Source: an uncultured Bacteroidota bacterium
GTDB taxonomy: Bacteria > Bacteroidota > Bacteroidia > Chitinophagales > Chitinophagaceae
Reading direction: 5' to 3'
Assembly (NCBI GenBank): GCA_903912405.1
Contig: CAIWHF010000190.1
Coordinates: forward strand, 1-22,376
DNA: 22,376 nt
Shown: positions 1-8,488 of the stretch, one piece after another
Layout of the letters: each line of letters starts with the position of its first letter
Numbering within the stretch: the first letter of the stretch is position 1
The notes under the pieces: generated by a model
Told to the model about the DNA's origin: nothing
The model's input: only the letters and a program-made list of their open reading frames with translations
Databases searched by the model: none
Position numbers and translations under genes: made by a program

Positions 1-1367
1 TAAGAAGCGATACCTGTATACGATTTAGGTGTAGTAGGTACATTTTGACTAGCAAAACTTGCGGCAGTTGCGGTGTAAAGTATCATAGTACCAGAGGCGT
101 CTGTAAAGGTTTTGCTTCCGCTATAAGTGCCACCACCTGTTATCGATGCATTAACCACTTGCACTAAGGTAGCCTCGTAATTAGCAAAATTAGCATTTAA
201 TTGAGCAATGGTCAGTAATTTAGGTACAATGGTACCCGTACCTACTTTAGTAACTGAACTTAGCGTTGCGCCTTTCAATTCTGTAGTGCCTTTGTAATTA
301 ATTAAGGAATCACCTGTGATATCTACAATTACAGAATCACCTGGTTTATAGGGTACTACTGTAGTAGAGCCTAAATAAACGGTAATCCCTTTGTTGCCAT
401 CTTGAATCACCAAATTGCCTTTGGATAAATTACCACTATCTGCACTTGAAATGACAATACCTTTAATTTTATATTCTCCTATTTTAATGCCAATGCCTAA
501 TTTACGAATGCTATCAATGCTAACGATAGGAATGATGCCAGTACTTCCATTGCAGCGTAATCCAGCAAATTTTACATCTGAAGTATCGCGAATGACTAAT
601 TGTGGTGTACTATTATATAAAGTGAAGATACCTGTGATTTTACCTTTCCCAGATGGCGTTAATAAGGGTTGGAAATTTGCATATCCACTGGAGCGCAATT
701 GAATGGTTTTGGTAGAGCTACATTCTTCCAAATTTCTGCTGGTGCCGCTTGCTATCGATGCAGGGTCAGCATAAGGCTTATTCATATCAGAAGCTGTAAA
801 TTCCGCATTGTCAATAGTTACTAATCGGTTTACGTAATAACTAAAGGTAGCTGTATTAGTAAGCTGTGTTAACGTTACTGTTTCAGGCGCTACTGTATTA
901 GGGTAATTAGCTTTAACAATAAAATTACCCACTAAGGATCCTGGAATATTACTAATCGCTCCTGTAGCATCTGGTAAATAACCTAATTGTGGTGTAGCAG
1001 CATATTTACTCATATACAAACCTTTTAGTTTGATATAGATCTTTCTACCTACTGGATATTCATTAAATAAACTATTGTTATCAATCAATACCGCTAAACC
1101 TGCAGTACTATCTTGAATCACAATTTGTTTATAAAAATTACCTGATTTATCATCTGCGGTAACAATTCCATAGATGGTATAGTCGCTATCTATACGAACA
1201 GCACTTGCGCTATTATACAAGGATTTGATTTGAGCAATAGTTTTATTGCAAGGTAGTTTTGGGTCTATACTACTTTGGTCAGGTGGTGCGTCAAAATCTT
1301 TTTTAACACAGGCGCTGAAACTTAGTACAGCTAAACAAAGGGCTAAAATGCGAACGGTTATTTTCAT
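1..1367 (-). CDS. DUF5689-type lipoprotein, C-terminus beyond window edge
   Basis: The reverse strand is open from the ATG at 1367 to the window edge, about 455 residues without a stop, so the C-terminus is missing. The N-terminus is a lipoprotein signal: a hydrophobic run ending in F-S-A-C with Cys20 as the lipid-bearing residue. Two similar modules follow. Each has a G-I-V strand, an I-Q-D motif and a glycine-rich strand (around residues 63-117 and again about 290-350), and each is followed by a segment beginning with a T-x-x-Q-L or T-I-A-Q-L motif. The first module ends in a segment of the type G-I-F-T-L-Y-N-S-T-P-Q-L-V-I-R-D. These features resemble DUF5689 and OB-fold nucleic-acid-binding domains. 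The gene starts 18 bases after the TonB receptor stop, so the two are probably co-transcribed, in the place a SusD-type lipoprotein has beside SusC. I infer a surface lipoprotein that binds substrate for the receptor. The ligand is unknown. Confidence 0.8.
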   Translation of the reverse strand, partial: MKITVRILALCLAVLSFSACVKKDFDAPPDQSSIDPKLPCNKTIAQIKSLYNSASAVRIDSDYTIYGIVTADDKSGNFYKQIVIQDSTAGLAVLIDNNSLFNEYPVGRKIYIKLKGLYMSKYAATPQLGYLPDATGAISNIPGSLVGNFIVKANYPNTVAPETVTLTQLTNTATFSYYVNRLVTIDNAEFTASDMNKPYADPASIASGTSRNLEECSSTKTIQLRSSGYANFQPLLTPSGKGKITGIFTLYNSTPQLVIRDTSDVKFAGLRCNGSTGIIPIVSIDSIRKLGIGIKIGEYKIKGIVISSADSGNLSKGNLVIQDGNKGITVYLGSTTVVPYKPGDSVIVDITGDSLINYKGTTELKGATLSSVTKVGTGTIVPKLLTIAQLNANFANYEATLVQVVNASITGGGTYSGSKTFTDASGTMILYTATAASFASQNVPTTPKSYTGIAS

Positions 1368-1385
1368 ATAGGTGAATTGTAGTTG

Positions 1386-4190
1386 TTAGAATTTTAAACT
1401 GATATTGATGAAGTAATTACGACCTAAGCCATAGAAATATTTTCGTGGAAATTTATTTTCATTGCCGCCAGAAAAATCATAGCGCAATTGTTCAAAACCT
1501 CCATTGATAATATCGGTATTGTTAAATAAGTTGCTAATACCCAAATTGAAGTAGAGCATAGTGCTACGAGGCACATTTCTAAGTAGTTTATTTACTAAGA
1601 ATGATTTTCCAATAGATAAATCAGTTGTAAAAAATGTTGGTGCTACTTCTTGATTTAAGACATTGTTCCATTTCTCAGAACCGGGAGTTAATAAGTCAAT
1701 CGCTTGTGCTGTCCTTCTATCTGGATTTACATCAATATAATTTCTTGCAAAATAATTGAAGTTGACGTTGGCAAACCAGTAAGATTTACTTTTATAATTA
1801 AATCCAAGAGTGGTTGCCGTTTGTGGTCCAGAAGCGATGTAGTAATTTTCTAAATAAACTTGGCGGCTCACTGGAATTTGATTGGTGTCATTATCACGTG
1901 TTACACTAACGGTTGGTCTGTTGGTATAAAAAGCTTGACCAATTGCAGCAGCAGCTGTTATTGAAAGCGATGGGTTGATCACCGCATTTACAGCTAGCTC
2001 CGTTCCAATAAAGCGCATGTTAACATGTTGTAATGCATAGTTAACAAAGGTTTGAAAGTTAGGATCGTCGTTATAAAACCTTTTTATTTCTGTTGCATCT
2101 TTGATATCGCTTACATACCCAACCGCTCTAATATTTAATTTAGGAGCACGCTTCAAATAACCCAACTCAGTAGATGACATGTTTTGGGTAGTTGGATCTA
2201 AAATGGCACTGTTTCTGGTGCGAGGCGATATAAATGTATTGTCTACTGTTGGCGCGTCAGCACCAATCATTGCATTAGCAAAGAAATAATTACGACCATC
2301 AACTTTATAAGTAAAACCACCTTTTAATCCAAACGTGGTAAAGGCATACTTATTACTTAAACCAAAAGAGTTATTTTCATATAAACCATTTTTGAATAAA
2401 CCTTCTCTTGTGAAAGATTGATTGCCAATATTTGCTGCTATGTAGGCATCAAATTTGCTGTACGTAAAGGTAGCTTGGCCCCATAATTGACTTCTAGAAA
2501 AGCGATTGATATAATTGTAATTATAGCGATCGCCAACTTGTAAAATTTTATTTGGATTATTTAAATCGTTTTGAATATAGTTAGGATTGCCAGCGTAAGT
2601 TCGAGCGGCAAATTGATTGTAGTTCACGTAGAAATCTCCGCCTAATAAATCTGCTAATGCTCGATAGCTTTCTGTTTTTTGAGATATGTATGAAAAACCT
2701 CCGTATAAATTGACACGCTCGTCTACTTCTTTGTGAAGGGTAGTGTTGAAGGCTGTTTTTTGGATAGCATCCACATCATTACTTAACACATAAATTGATC
2801 TGTTGCCAGTAACCGCGTTGCCCACAATGCCATTAGCATTTAAAATAGTCTCTCTATTCATTCTATTGGCTTGGTAAAAACGATCCCAGTCTAATTGTAA
2901 TAAATTTGGATTGCTTTGAATAGCAGCAGTAATTTCTGAAGCTAATGCTGGATTTTCTGTTGCGTAGTAACTTGGTAATTTTCTGTAATAATCTGGACGT
3001 GGATCTTGTCCATTATACCAATCTAAAGTGCTATTTTCATTTTTACCAAATTGATACGATAAGGTCGTAGATAAATGAAAGGTGCTATTAGGGTTAAAGT
3101 CCCAATTGGCAATGAAAGCGGGTTGGAAACTGTTGGCTACTTTTGCATTTCTTTTTTCGCCATTTTGATAGCCCCAATTAGGGTTGTAGAAATTGGTGCC
3201 GGCTAAATCATAGGCTTCCTGAACTGCTGGTGCTGCTTTACCTCTGCGAGTAGGTGCGCCAAAACTAATGAAGTTAAAAGTGCTCTTTTTAAGTTTTTTA
3301 CTTATTCCTAAATAATACGAATAGGCATCATAAAAAGTGCCTGCTACGTAGCCTTCTTGTGCCCATCGTTTAGACAAGGAAATGGAATAGGCAAAGCCAT
3401 TGGCCATTAATCCAGAACTTTGGGTAAACATTAATCGGTTTCTATAACTTCTATTGGTTAATGAATACGCTACTTTTGTTTGTTTGCGTTGGTTAGCTGC
3501 TGAGGCGTCAAATATGGTGCTACCATTTAATCCACCAAAGGTATAATCTGAATTCTGTAAACCATAGGTATTGCTTCTTGATCTAAATACATCATTCAAA
3601 CCTCCCCATTGTCCCCAATAGGCATCTCCAGTTTCTACATCATTCATGGGAGCCCCATTAATCAAAACGGTTTGTTGATTGCGATCATATCCGCGCATTT
3701 GAAAACGATAGGTGCCAAAGGTATAAGCAGCTGCGTTAATGAAAGGATCTTTGGAAGCGCTAAGTAAACCAGAAACTTGTTGTGTTTTAGTGCCATCATC
3801 ATCCGTGCTAAGCGTGTTATCGTCCAAAGAGATAACAGGTATGTTTAATTGTGCTCCTGAAGCAATGAGTTCATTTATTTTTATAGTTATCGTCCCCAAA
3901 TCAACAATTGCTTTGTTGATGTCAATATCTAATTGAAAGGTTACAATATTGTTTCCCGATATTTTTAAGGTTTGTTTGCCAAATCTAACATTGTTAAAAT
4001 TAAACCCCCCATTCGCATCTGATGAAGTTATTAATTTATTTTCCAACAAGGCAATTTGTGCGTCACTAACAGGCAATTGGCTTTGTTGGTTAATCACAAT
4101 ACCTTTTACCATAGCCTTATTTTGTGCCCAGGCATGAAAAATAATAGTCGAAAATAGGATAAGGCAGACTAACGTCTTTTTATAACTCAT
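1386..4190 (-). CDS. TonB-dependent receptor with carboxypeptidase-like N-terminal domain
   Basis: This is an outer-membrane active transporter of about 934 residues. The start chosen is the ATG at 4190, which gives a clean signal peptide (residues 1-22, ending H-A-W-A before Q). A TTG 33 bases upstream is also in frame but adds a charged stretch before the signal. Residues about 27-99 form a carboxypeptidase-regulatory-like domain (V-K-G-I-V-I-N then a G-G-F-N-F motif). The plug domain lies around 137-229, with F-Q-M-R-G-Y-D and V-L-I-N-G-A-P-M-N-D. The rest is a beta-barrel rich in aromatic residues that ends in S-L-K-F, a typical outer-membrane terminal Phe. It is not clearly a SusC of the SusC/SusD kind, and no SusD is present. 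The downstream lipoprotein has DUF5689-like modules instead. The divergent neighbour is a secreted nuclease/phosphatase-fold enzyme, which suggests uptake of a product released outside the cell. The substrate cannot be told from the sequence. Confidence 0.92.
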   Translation of the reverse strand: MSYKKTLVCLILFSTIIFHAWAQNKAMVKGIVINQQSQLPVSDAQIALLENKLITSSDANGGFNFNNVRFGKQTLKISGNNIVTFQLDIDINKAIVDLGTITIKINELIASGAQLNIPVISLDDNTLSTDDDGTKTQQVSGLLSASKDPFINAAAYTFGTYRFQMRGYDRNQQTVLINGAPMNDVETGDAYWGQWGGLNDVFRSRSNTYGLQNSDYTFGGLNGSTIFDASAANQRKQTKVAYSLTNRSYRNRLMFTQSSGLMANGFAYSISLSKRWAQEGYVAGTFYDAYSYYLGISKKLKKSTFNFISFGAPTRRGKAAPAVQEAYDLAGTNFYNPNWGYQNGEKRNAKVANSFQPAFIANWDFNPNSTFHLSTTLSYQFGKNENSTLDWYNGQDPRPDYYRKLPSYYATENPALASEITAAIQSNPNLLQLDWDRFYQANRMNRETILNANGIVGNAVTGNRSIYVLSNDVDAIQKTAFNTTLHKEVDERVNLYGGFSYISQKTESYRALADLLGGDFYVNYNQFAARTYAGNPNYIQNDLNNPNKILQVGDRYNYNYINRFSRSQLWGQATFTYSKFDAYIAANIGNQSFTREGLFKNGLYENNSFGLSNKYAFTTFGLKGGFTYKVDGRNYFFANAMIGADAPTVDNTFISPRTRNSAILDPTTQNMSSTELGYLKRAPKLNIRAVGYVSDIKDATEIKRFYNDDPNFQTFVNYALQHVNMRFIGTELAVNAVINPSLSITAAAAIGQAFYTNRPTVSVTRDNDTNQIPVSRQVYLENYYIASGPQTATTLGFNYKSKSYWFANVNFNYFARNYIDVNPDRRTAQAIDLLTPGSEKWNNVLNQEVAPTFFTTDLSIGKSFLVNKLLRNVPRSTMLYFNLGISNLFNNTDIINGGFEQLRYDFSGGNENKFPRKYFYGLGRNYFINISLKF

Positions 4191-4385
4191 TTTATTTTTT
4201 TTACTAGGTTTAATGAAAGGCAAATTAGGATTAGTTTATCGGAATGTAAATATAATCTTTTTAAGTTAGTTAATTTATGCATAATGCAATAAAGTAATGC
4301 TTTGATAACATGATTTGTGGATAACTAAACGTTATTAATTCTCGATATTTAGATGCGATTGAATAAAAAATGCCAAATTTGTAAT

Positions 4386-5426
4386 ATGAAATACATTTTA
4401 ATAACATTAAGTTGCTTGATAATTGGTCCCCGTATATGGGCGCAGCAAAAAAATTATCAAGTAGCCGCTATCTCTTTTTATAATTTCGAAAACTGTTTTG
4501 ATACGATCAATGATCCTAAAAAAATGGATGAAGATTTTCTTCCCAATGGTCCTTATCACTATACCAGTGAAGTATATCATAAGAAATTACACAATCTTGC
4601 CACTGTTATTAGTCAGTTGGGTACAGAGCTAACGCCCGATGGTCCAGCCCTATTAGGCACTGCAGAGATTGAGAACGATCGTGTTTTAGAAGATTTAGTA
4701 AAGCAGCCAGAAATTGCTAATAGAAATTATAAGCATGTATGGTTTGATGGTCCAGATATTAGAAGTATTGATTGTGGATTATTGTATAACCCTAAGTATT
4801 TTAAAGTGATTTATGCGGAATCACTTACCGTAGATATTACAAAATCGGGGGAGAAGGGTGGCAAAACAAGGGATGTACTTCATGTTTGCGGCAATTTATT
4901 GGGCGATACCGTGCATGTATTTGTCAATCACTGGCCATCGCGCAGGGGAGGAGAAGCGGCGTCTGCTCCACTAAGAGCTATTGCTGCAGGCGTATGCAAG
5001 CGTGTAGTAGATTCTTTAATGGCAATTAATCCGGCTACAAAAGCAATCATTATGGGTGACTTAAATGATGATCCAACTAGTCCAAGTATTAAAAACGTAT
5101 TGGGTGCAAAAGAAGAAAAATCCCAAACAGCTTATAATGAAATTTATAATCCTTGGATAAAATTTTATAATAAAGGATTAGGTACTTTGGCATATCAAGA
5201 TGCGTGGGGTTTATTTGACCAAGTGATGCTTACAGGTACCTTTTTAAAAAATGATGATGCTCATTGGAGATATTATAAAGCAGAAGTCTTTAACCGTAAT
5301 TTTTTAATTACCAAAACAGGTCAATACAAAGGGTATCCGCATCGTTCTTTTGATGGCAATAATTGGATTGATGGCTACAGTGATCATTTCCCCGTAGTAT
5401 TATATTTAATTAAAGCAAGTAATTAA
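4386..5426 (+). CDS. secreted endonuclease/exonuclease/phosphatase-family enzyme
   Basis: A metal-dependent phosphodiesterase or phosphatase of the DNase I-like (EEP) fold, exported to the periplasm or outside. The start at 4386 gives a standard signal peptide (residues 1-19, ending R-I-W-A before Q). An ATG at 4353 would add 11 polar residues. All hallmark motifs are present: Y-N-F-E-N with Asn33, A-E-I-E-N with the metal-binding Glu at 94 or 96, N-H-W-P-S-R with His182, M-G-D-L-N-D with Asp225 and Asn227, and S-D-H with Asp333 and His334. The enzyme is therefore probably active. It is divergent from the TonB receptor, with about 200 bases between the two start codons, and may belong to the same functional locus. 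Members of this fold cleave DNA, RNA, phospholipids or small phosphate esters, so the substrate is open. The neighbouring OB-fold-like lipoprotein makes nucleic acid a reasonable guess. Confidence 0.88.
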   Translation: MKYILITLSCLIIGPRIWAQQKNYQVAAISFYNFENCFDTINDPKKMDEDFLPNGPYHYTSEVYHKKLHNLATVISQLGTELTPDGPALLGTAEIENDRVLEDLVKQPEIANRNYKHVWFDGPDIRSIDCGLLYNPKYFKVIYAESLTVDITKSGEKGGKTRDVLHVCGNLLGDTVHVFVNHWPSRRGGEAASAPLRAIAAGVCKRVVDSLMAINPATKAIIMGDLNDDPTSPSIKNVLGAKEEKSQTAYNEIYNPWIKFYNKGLGTLAYQDAWGLFDQVMLTGTFLKNDDAHWRYYKAEVFNRNFLITKTGQYKGYPHRSFDGNNWIDGYSDHFPVVLYLIKASN

Positions 5427-5446
5427 CAAGGGTAATAAATTTGTAT

Positions 5447-5454
5447 TATTTTTG
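5447..5454 (+). promoter_or_regulatory. -7 element upstream of etfB
   Basis: TATTTTTG fits the Bacteroidota -7 consensus TAnnTTTG and lies 26 bases upstream of the etfB ATG, leaving a short leader. I see no clear TTG 19-20 bases upstream, so support is partial. Confidence 0.5.
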
Positions 5455-5480
5455 CATTTCAAAAGAAAAATCAATAGTCC

Positions 5481-6224
5481 ATGAAAATTTTAGTTTGTAT
5501 AGCGCAAGTGCCGGATACGACTTCCAAAATTGCTTTTACTAATAATGATACTCAGTTTGCCTCTGATGGATTGACGATGATTATCAATCCGTATGATGAA
5601 TGGTATGCATTGGTAAGAGCCTTGGAATTAAAAGAAACAGGAAAAGCTAGTGCGGTTCATTTAATTACAGTTGGCAAAGCAGATGTAGAGCCGGTTATTC
5701 GCAAAGCCCTTGCATTGGGAGGCGATGAAGCAATTCGTATTGATGTTGACAGCAATGATCCTCTTGTAATTGCGCAAGAAATTGCGGCCTATGCTTCTGC
5801 ACAATCATTTGATTTAGTATTGTGTGGTAAAGAATCAATTGATTATAATAATGGCGTTGTTGGTGCTATGTTAGCTGCTTTATTGGATACCGAATATATA
5901 GGATTTGCAAAGAAGTTGGATATAGATGGCGCAACAGCTTCCTTAGTTAGAGAAATTGAAGGTGGCGAAGAGCATGTAGTAAGTAATTTACCATTGGTAG
6001 TTTCTTGTCAAAAAGGTATGGCGGAGCAACGTATCCCTAATATGAGAGGGATTATGGCTGCGCGTACCAAGCCATTAACCGTATTAGCAGGTATAGGCGC
6101 CCAAGCGCAAAGTAATATTGTTTCTTATGCAATGCCTGCGGCTAAAACCGGTGTGAAAATGATAGATCCGGAAAACATGGATCAATTAGTTCAATTATTA
6201 CATTCAGAAGCAAAAGTTATTTAA
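5481..6224 (+). CDS. etfB: electron transfer flavoprotein subunit beta
   Basis: This is the beta subunit of the heterodimeric flavoprotein that carries electrons from acyl-CoA and related dehydrogenases to the quinone pool. It has 247 residues, a normal length for the family. Typical features are the N-terminal M-K-I-L-V-C-I-A-Q-V-P-D-T, the N-P-Y-D-E-W motif near residue 37, the G-K-A-D-V-E-P-V-I-R-K-A-L-A-L-G-G segment at 65-81, and the G-K-E-S-I-D-Y-N-N-G-V-V-G-A-M-L stretch at 116-131, which belongs to the nucleotide-binding core. The etfA gene follows after 18 bases, which fits an operon. A TAnnTTTG element lies just upstream. There is no adjacent ETF:quinone oxidoreductase or acyl-CoA dehydrogenase in the window, so the electron donor cannot be identified here. 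Confidence 0.97.
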   Translation: MKILVCIAQVPDTTSKIAFTNNDTQFASDGLTMIINPYDEWYALVRALELKETGKASAVHLITVGKADVEPVIRKALALGGDEAIRIDVDSNDPLVIAQEIAAYASAQSFDLVLCGKESIDYNNGVVGAMLAALLDTEYIGFAKKLDIDGATASLVREIEGGEEHVVSNLPLVVSCQKGMAEQRIPNMRGIMAARTKPLTVLAGIGAQAQSNIVSYAMPAAKTGVKMIDPENMDQLVQLLHSEAKVI

Positions 6225-6242
6225 TTTATAAAAGACAGTAGC

Positions 6243-7214
6243 ATGATTTTAGTATTAGCAGAACAGATAAATGGAAGTTTCAAAAAGAAAACCTTTGAAG
6301 TGCTTCAATATGCGGCAACTATTGCCCAAATAAACCAAGATAAAGTTGCAGCACTTGTATTAGGAAGCGCACAACAAGATGCTATGCAAGAATTGGGCGC
6401 TTATGGTGCTCAAGAAGTTTGGCATGTAAATGATGCAAGATTTGATTCGTTTTCTGCTAAAGCATTTGCTAAGGCAATACAACAAGTAGCTACGCAACAT
6501 AATGCAACTATGCTTATTGCTCCACATGATGTTTTCGGTAAAGCACTAGCTCCAAGAGTGGCAGCAGTGATGCAAGCAGGAATGGTAGCGGGTGCGGTTG
6601 CTTATCCTACCTATGATAATGGATTTGAGCTTAAGAAAAGTGTGTTTTCAGGTAAAGCATTTACTATCATTGCTATTACGTCTTCATTCAAAGTAATTAC
6701 ATTGGTTCCCAATACGTTTAGTGTTGTAAAAGGAGAAGGGCAAGCTGCTATTCAAGCAATGCAAGTGGCTATCCAAGATGCTGATTTTGCAACTAAAGTG
6801 AATACCGTTGAAAAAGTAACAGGTGCCATACCTTTAGGAGAGGCGGAATTGGTAGTGAGTGGAGGAAGAGGAATGAAAGGGCCAGAAAACTGGCATTTGA
6901 TAGAAGATTTAGCGAAAGTTATGGGTGCTGCTACTGCATGCTCTCGTCCGGTAGCAGATAGTCATTGGAGGCCACATCATGAACATGTTGGGCAAACGGG
7001 TGGTACCATCAGACCAAATTTATATATTGCCATCGGTATTTCTGGTGCTATTCAGCATTTAGCGGGTGTTAATAGTTCTAAAACAATTGTGGTTATTAAT
7101 AAAGATCCTGAAGCGCCTTTTTTCAAAGCAGCAGATTATGGTATCGTAGGAGATGCCCTTGAAGTATTGCCTAAATTAACAGCGGCTATGCAAAAATTCA
7201 AAGCAACAAATTAA
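6243..7214 (+). CDS. etfA: electron transfer flavoprotein subunit alpha
   Basis: The alpha subunit carries the FAD-binding domain and pairs with EtfB encoded directly upstream. It has 323 residues. The N-terminal half is the ETF alpha/beta-like domain. The C-terminal FAD domain shows V-S-G-G-R-G-M-K at residues 205-212, C-S-R-P-V-A-D-S around 233-240, Q-T-G-G-T-I-R-P at 251-258, and the ETF-alpha signature from L-Y-I-A-I-G-I-S-G-A-I-Q-H (260-272) through V-I-N-K-D. All expected binding motifs are intact. The pair ends at a strong bidirectional terminator. No iron-sulfur or fused domain is present, so this looks like a conventional rather than a bifurcating complex, although sequence alone does not settle that. 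Confidence 0.97.
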   Translation: MILVLAEQINGSFKKKTFEVLQYAATIAQINQDKVAALVLGSAQQDAMQELGAYGAQEVWHVNDARFDSFSAKAFAKAIQQVATQHNATMLIAPHDVFGKALAPRVAAVMQAGMVAGAVAYPTYDNGFELKKSVFSGKAFTIIAITSSFKVITLVPNTFSVVKGEGQAAIQAMQVAIQDADFATKVNTVEKVTGAIPLGEAELVVSGGRGMKGPENWHLIEDLAKVMGAATACSRPVADSHWRPHHEHVGQTGGTIRPNLYIAIGISGAIQHLAGVNSSKTIVVINKDPEAPFFKAADYGIVGDALEVLPKLTAAMQKFKATN

Positions 7215-7240
7215 TTTTAAGTGCATTCAAAATTGTCCAT

Positions 7241-7269
7241 AAAAAAAGCGTCCAATAGGACGCTTTTTT
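7241..7269. terminator. bidirectional intrinsic terminator between etfA and the propeller lipoprotein gene
   Basis: A perfect stem GCGTCC/GGACGC with an AATA loop is flanked by an A tract on the left and a T tract on the right. It can therefore end transcription on both strands: etfBA from the left and the lipoprotein gene, whose stop lies at 7286, from the right. Confidence 0.9.
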
Positions 7270-7285
7270 ATTTTTAAAAATCTTA

Positions 7286-8404
7286 TTATTCTTTTGATGA
7301 ACCACTTATAGATGAATTATAATTGCCACCATCAAGGCCATTAATGACTGGCGAGCATTCGATAAGTCCATTAATATTTTGCTTCCACATAAGCGCTCCC
7401 TTAGCGGTATCTAATGCATATAGGCACTTGTCGTAACTGCCAAAGTACACTTTGTTTTGATAAATAACAGGGGAGGATTTTATTAACCCATTAGTTTTAA
7501 ATTTCCATTTCACCGAACCGTCAATAATTCTTAAAGCATAAAGGTTATAGTCGTAAGCGCCAACATAAATAACTTGATTGCAAGCATATGGTGAAGATAC
7601 AATTCTATCCGTTGTTTGTACTGCCCATCGTTTTTTACCAGATGCAGAATCTAAACAATGAATTTTTTGATCATTGCTACCAAAAATAATATTGCCACTG
7701 TAGCAAATAGGCGAACTTTGAATTTCACTTCCCGTTTGATACGTCCAAACGTTTGTTCCGCTAAGGATGTCAATAGCATACAATCGACCATCGGCACAAC
7801 CAACATAAACAAAATTGCCTTTTGCGGTTGGAGAAGAATAAACAGGTCCAGATGTGCTACAAGTCCAAACGCCAGCCCCCGTATTTTTATCTACAGCATG
7901 CACTTTAGCATCATAGCTACCAACAATCACTAAGTTGTTGTAAACCGTTGGAGAGGAGTGTACAGCGCCTCCCGTTGGATACGTCCATTTTATTGCATCA
8001 GCCTGCACATCAATACAGTATAGATTACCATCGCCACTTCCAATATATAGGAAGCCCTCTTTAATCATTGGGGTTGATAATATTTGTGATGTAAAACTAT
8101 AAACATGTAATTTTACTCCTGTAAAGGCATTCAATTTAAATAATTGTCCCATTTCAGATACTACAAATACCCAATCATTAAATAAACATGGGCTGCCTTG
8201 TATATTGGCACCCACATTGAATTCCCACCTTTTTTCACCCGTTTGAGGGTCTAATGCATATAGTACAGCATTTTGTGATCCAATATAGACACTAGGTGTT
8301 TTTACCAGCGGCAAGGCCGAATCTGCACTCATGTTTTTATCGCAAGAAAGCAATAACAAGCTAAATGCTAATAAGAGCAAAAAAGGCTTAAAAGGTGAAT
8401 TCAT
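7286..8404 (-). CDS. eight-bladed PQQ-like beta-propeller lipoprotein
   Basis: A 372-residue lipoprotein. The signal peptide is a leucine run ending L-L-S-C, with Cys21 as the lipid-bearing residue. The mature part holds eight copies of a repeat of about 40 residues, each with a strand of the type V-Y-V-G-S-x-D, then L-Y-A-L-D, then a tryptophan or aromatic strand, and closing with S-S-P. Eight such repeats predict an eight-bladed propeller, as in BamB and the quinoprotein dehydrogenases. No dehydrogenase active-site motifs or cytochrome domain are present and the blades fill the protein, so an enzymatic PQQ role is not supported. BamB-like scaffolding in the outer-membrane assembly complex is one option. 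A binding or structural role is another. The gene stands alone between a terminator and a hairpin. Function is unassigned. Confidence 0.85.
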   Translation of the reverse strand: MNSPFKPFLLLLAFSLLLLSCDKNMSADSALPLVKTPSVYIGSQNAVLYALDPQTGEKRWEFNVGANIQGSPCLFNDWVFVVSEMGQLFKLNAFTGVKLHVYSFTSQILSTPMIKEGFLYIGSGDGNLYCIDVQADAIKWTYPTGGAVHSSPTVYNNLVIVGSYDAKVHAVDKNTGAGVWTCSTSGPVYSSPTAKGNFVYVGCADGRLYAIDILSGTNVWTYQTGSEIQSSPICYSGNIIFGSNDQKIHCLDSASGKKRWAVQTTDRIVSSPYACNQVIYVGAYDYNLYALRIIDGSVKWKFKTNGLIKSSPVIYQNKVYFGSYDKCLYALDTAKGALMWKQNINGLIECSPVINGLDGGNYNSSISGSSKE

Positions 8405-8433
8405 AATAATTGGTTTGATTATGCAATATAATA

Positions 8434-8468
8434 TTTTTTAGCGAAGCTATTGCCACTTCGCTAAAAAA
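8434..8468. repeat. 13-bp inverted repeat with T/A flanks of reversed polarity
   Basis: The arms TTTTTTAGCGAAG and CTTCGCTAAAAAA enclose a 9-base loop. It sits between the stop of the hibernation-factor gene (8489) and the start of the propeller lipoprotein gene (8404). Both strands read T tract, hairpin, A tract, the opposite of an intrinsic terminator. It may be a leader hairpin or an operator for the lipoprotein gene. Confidence 0.7.
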
Positions 8469-8488
8469 ATAAGCATAGATTAAATTTT

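Noticed and set aside
415..702. 95-residue plus-strand open frame
   Set aside because: It is antisense to the partial DUF5689 lipoprotein, whose minus-strand frame stays open to the window edge and has clear domain motifs.
4191..4223. TTG start extending the TonB receptor by 11 residues
   Set aside because: The extension puts charged residues ahead of a good signal peptide that begins at the ATG at 4190.
7286..8404. PQQ-dependent dehydrogenase
   Set aside because: Only short propeller repeats are present. Catalytic residues and the cytochrome domain are lacking and the protein is much shorter than those enzymes.
8434..8468. Intrinsic terminator for hpf
   Set aside because: On both strands the T tract precedes and the A tract follows the stem, the opposite of what termination needs.
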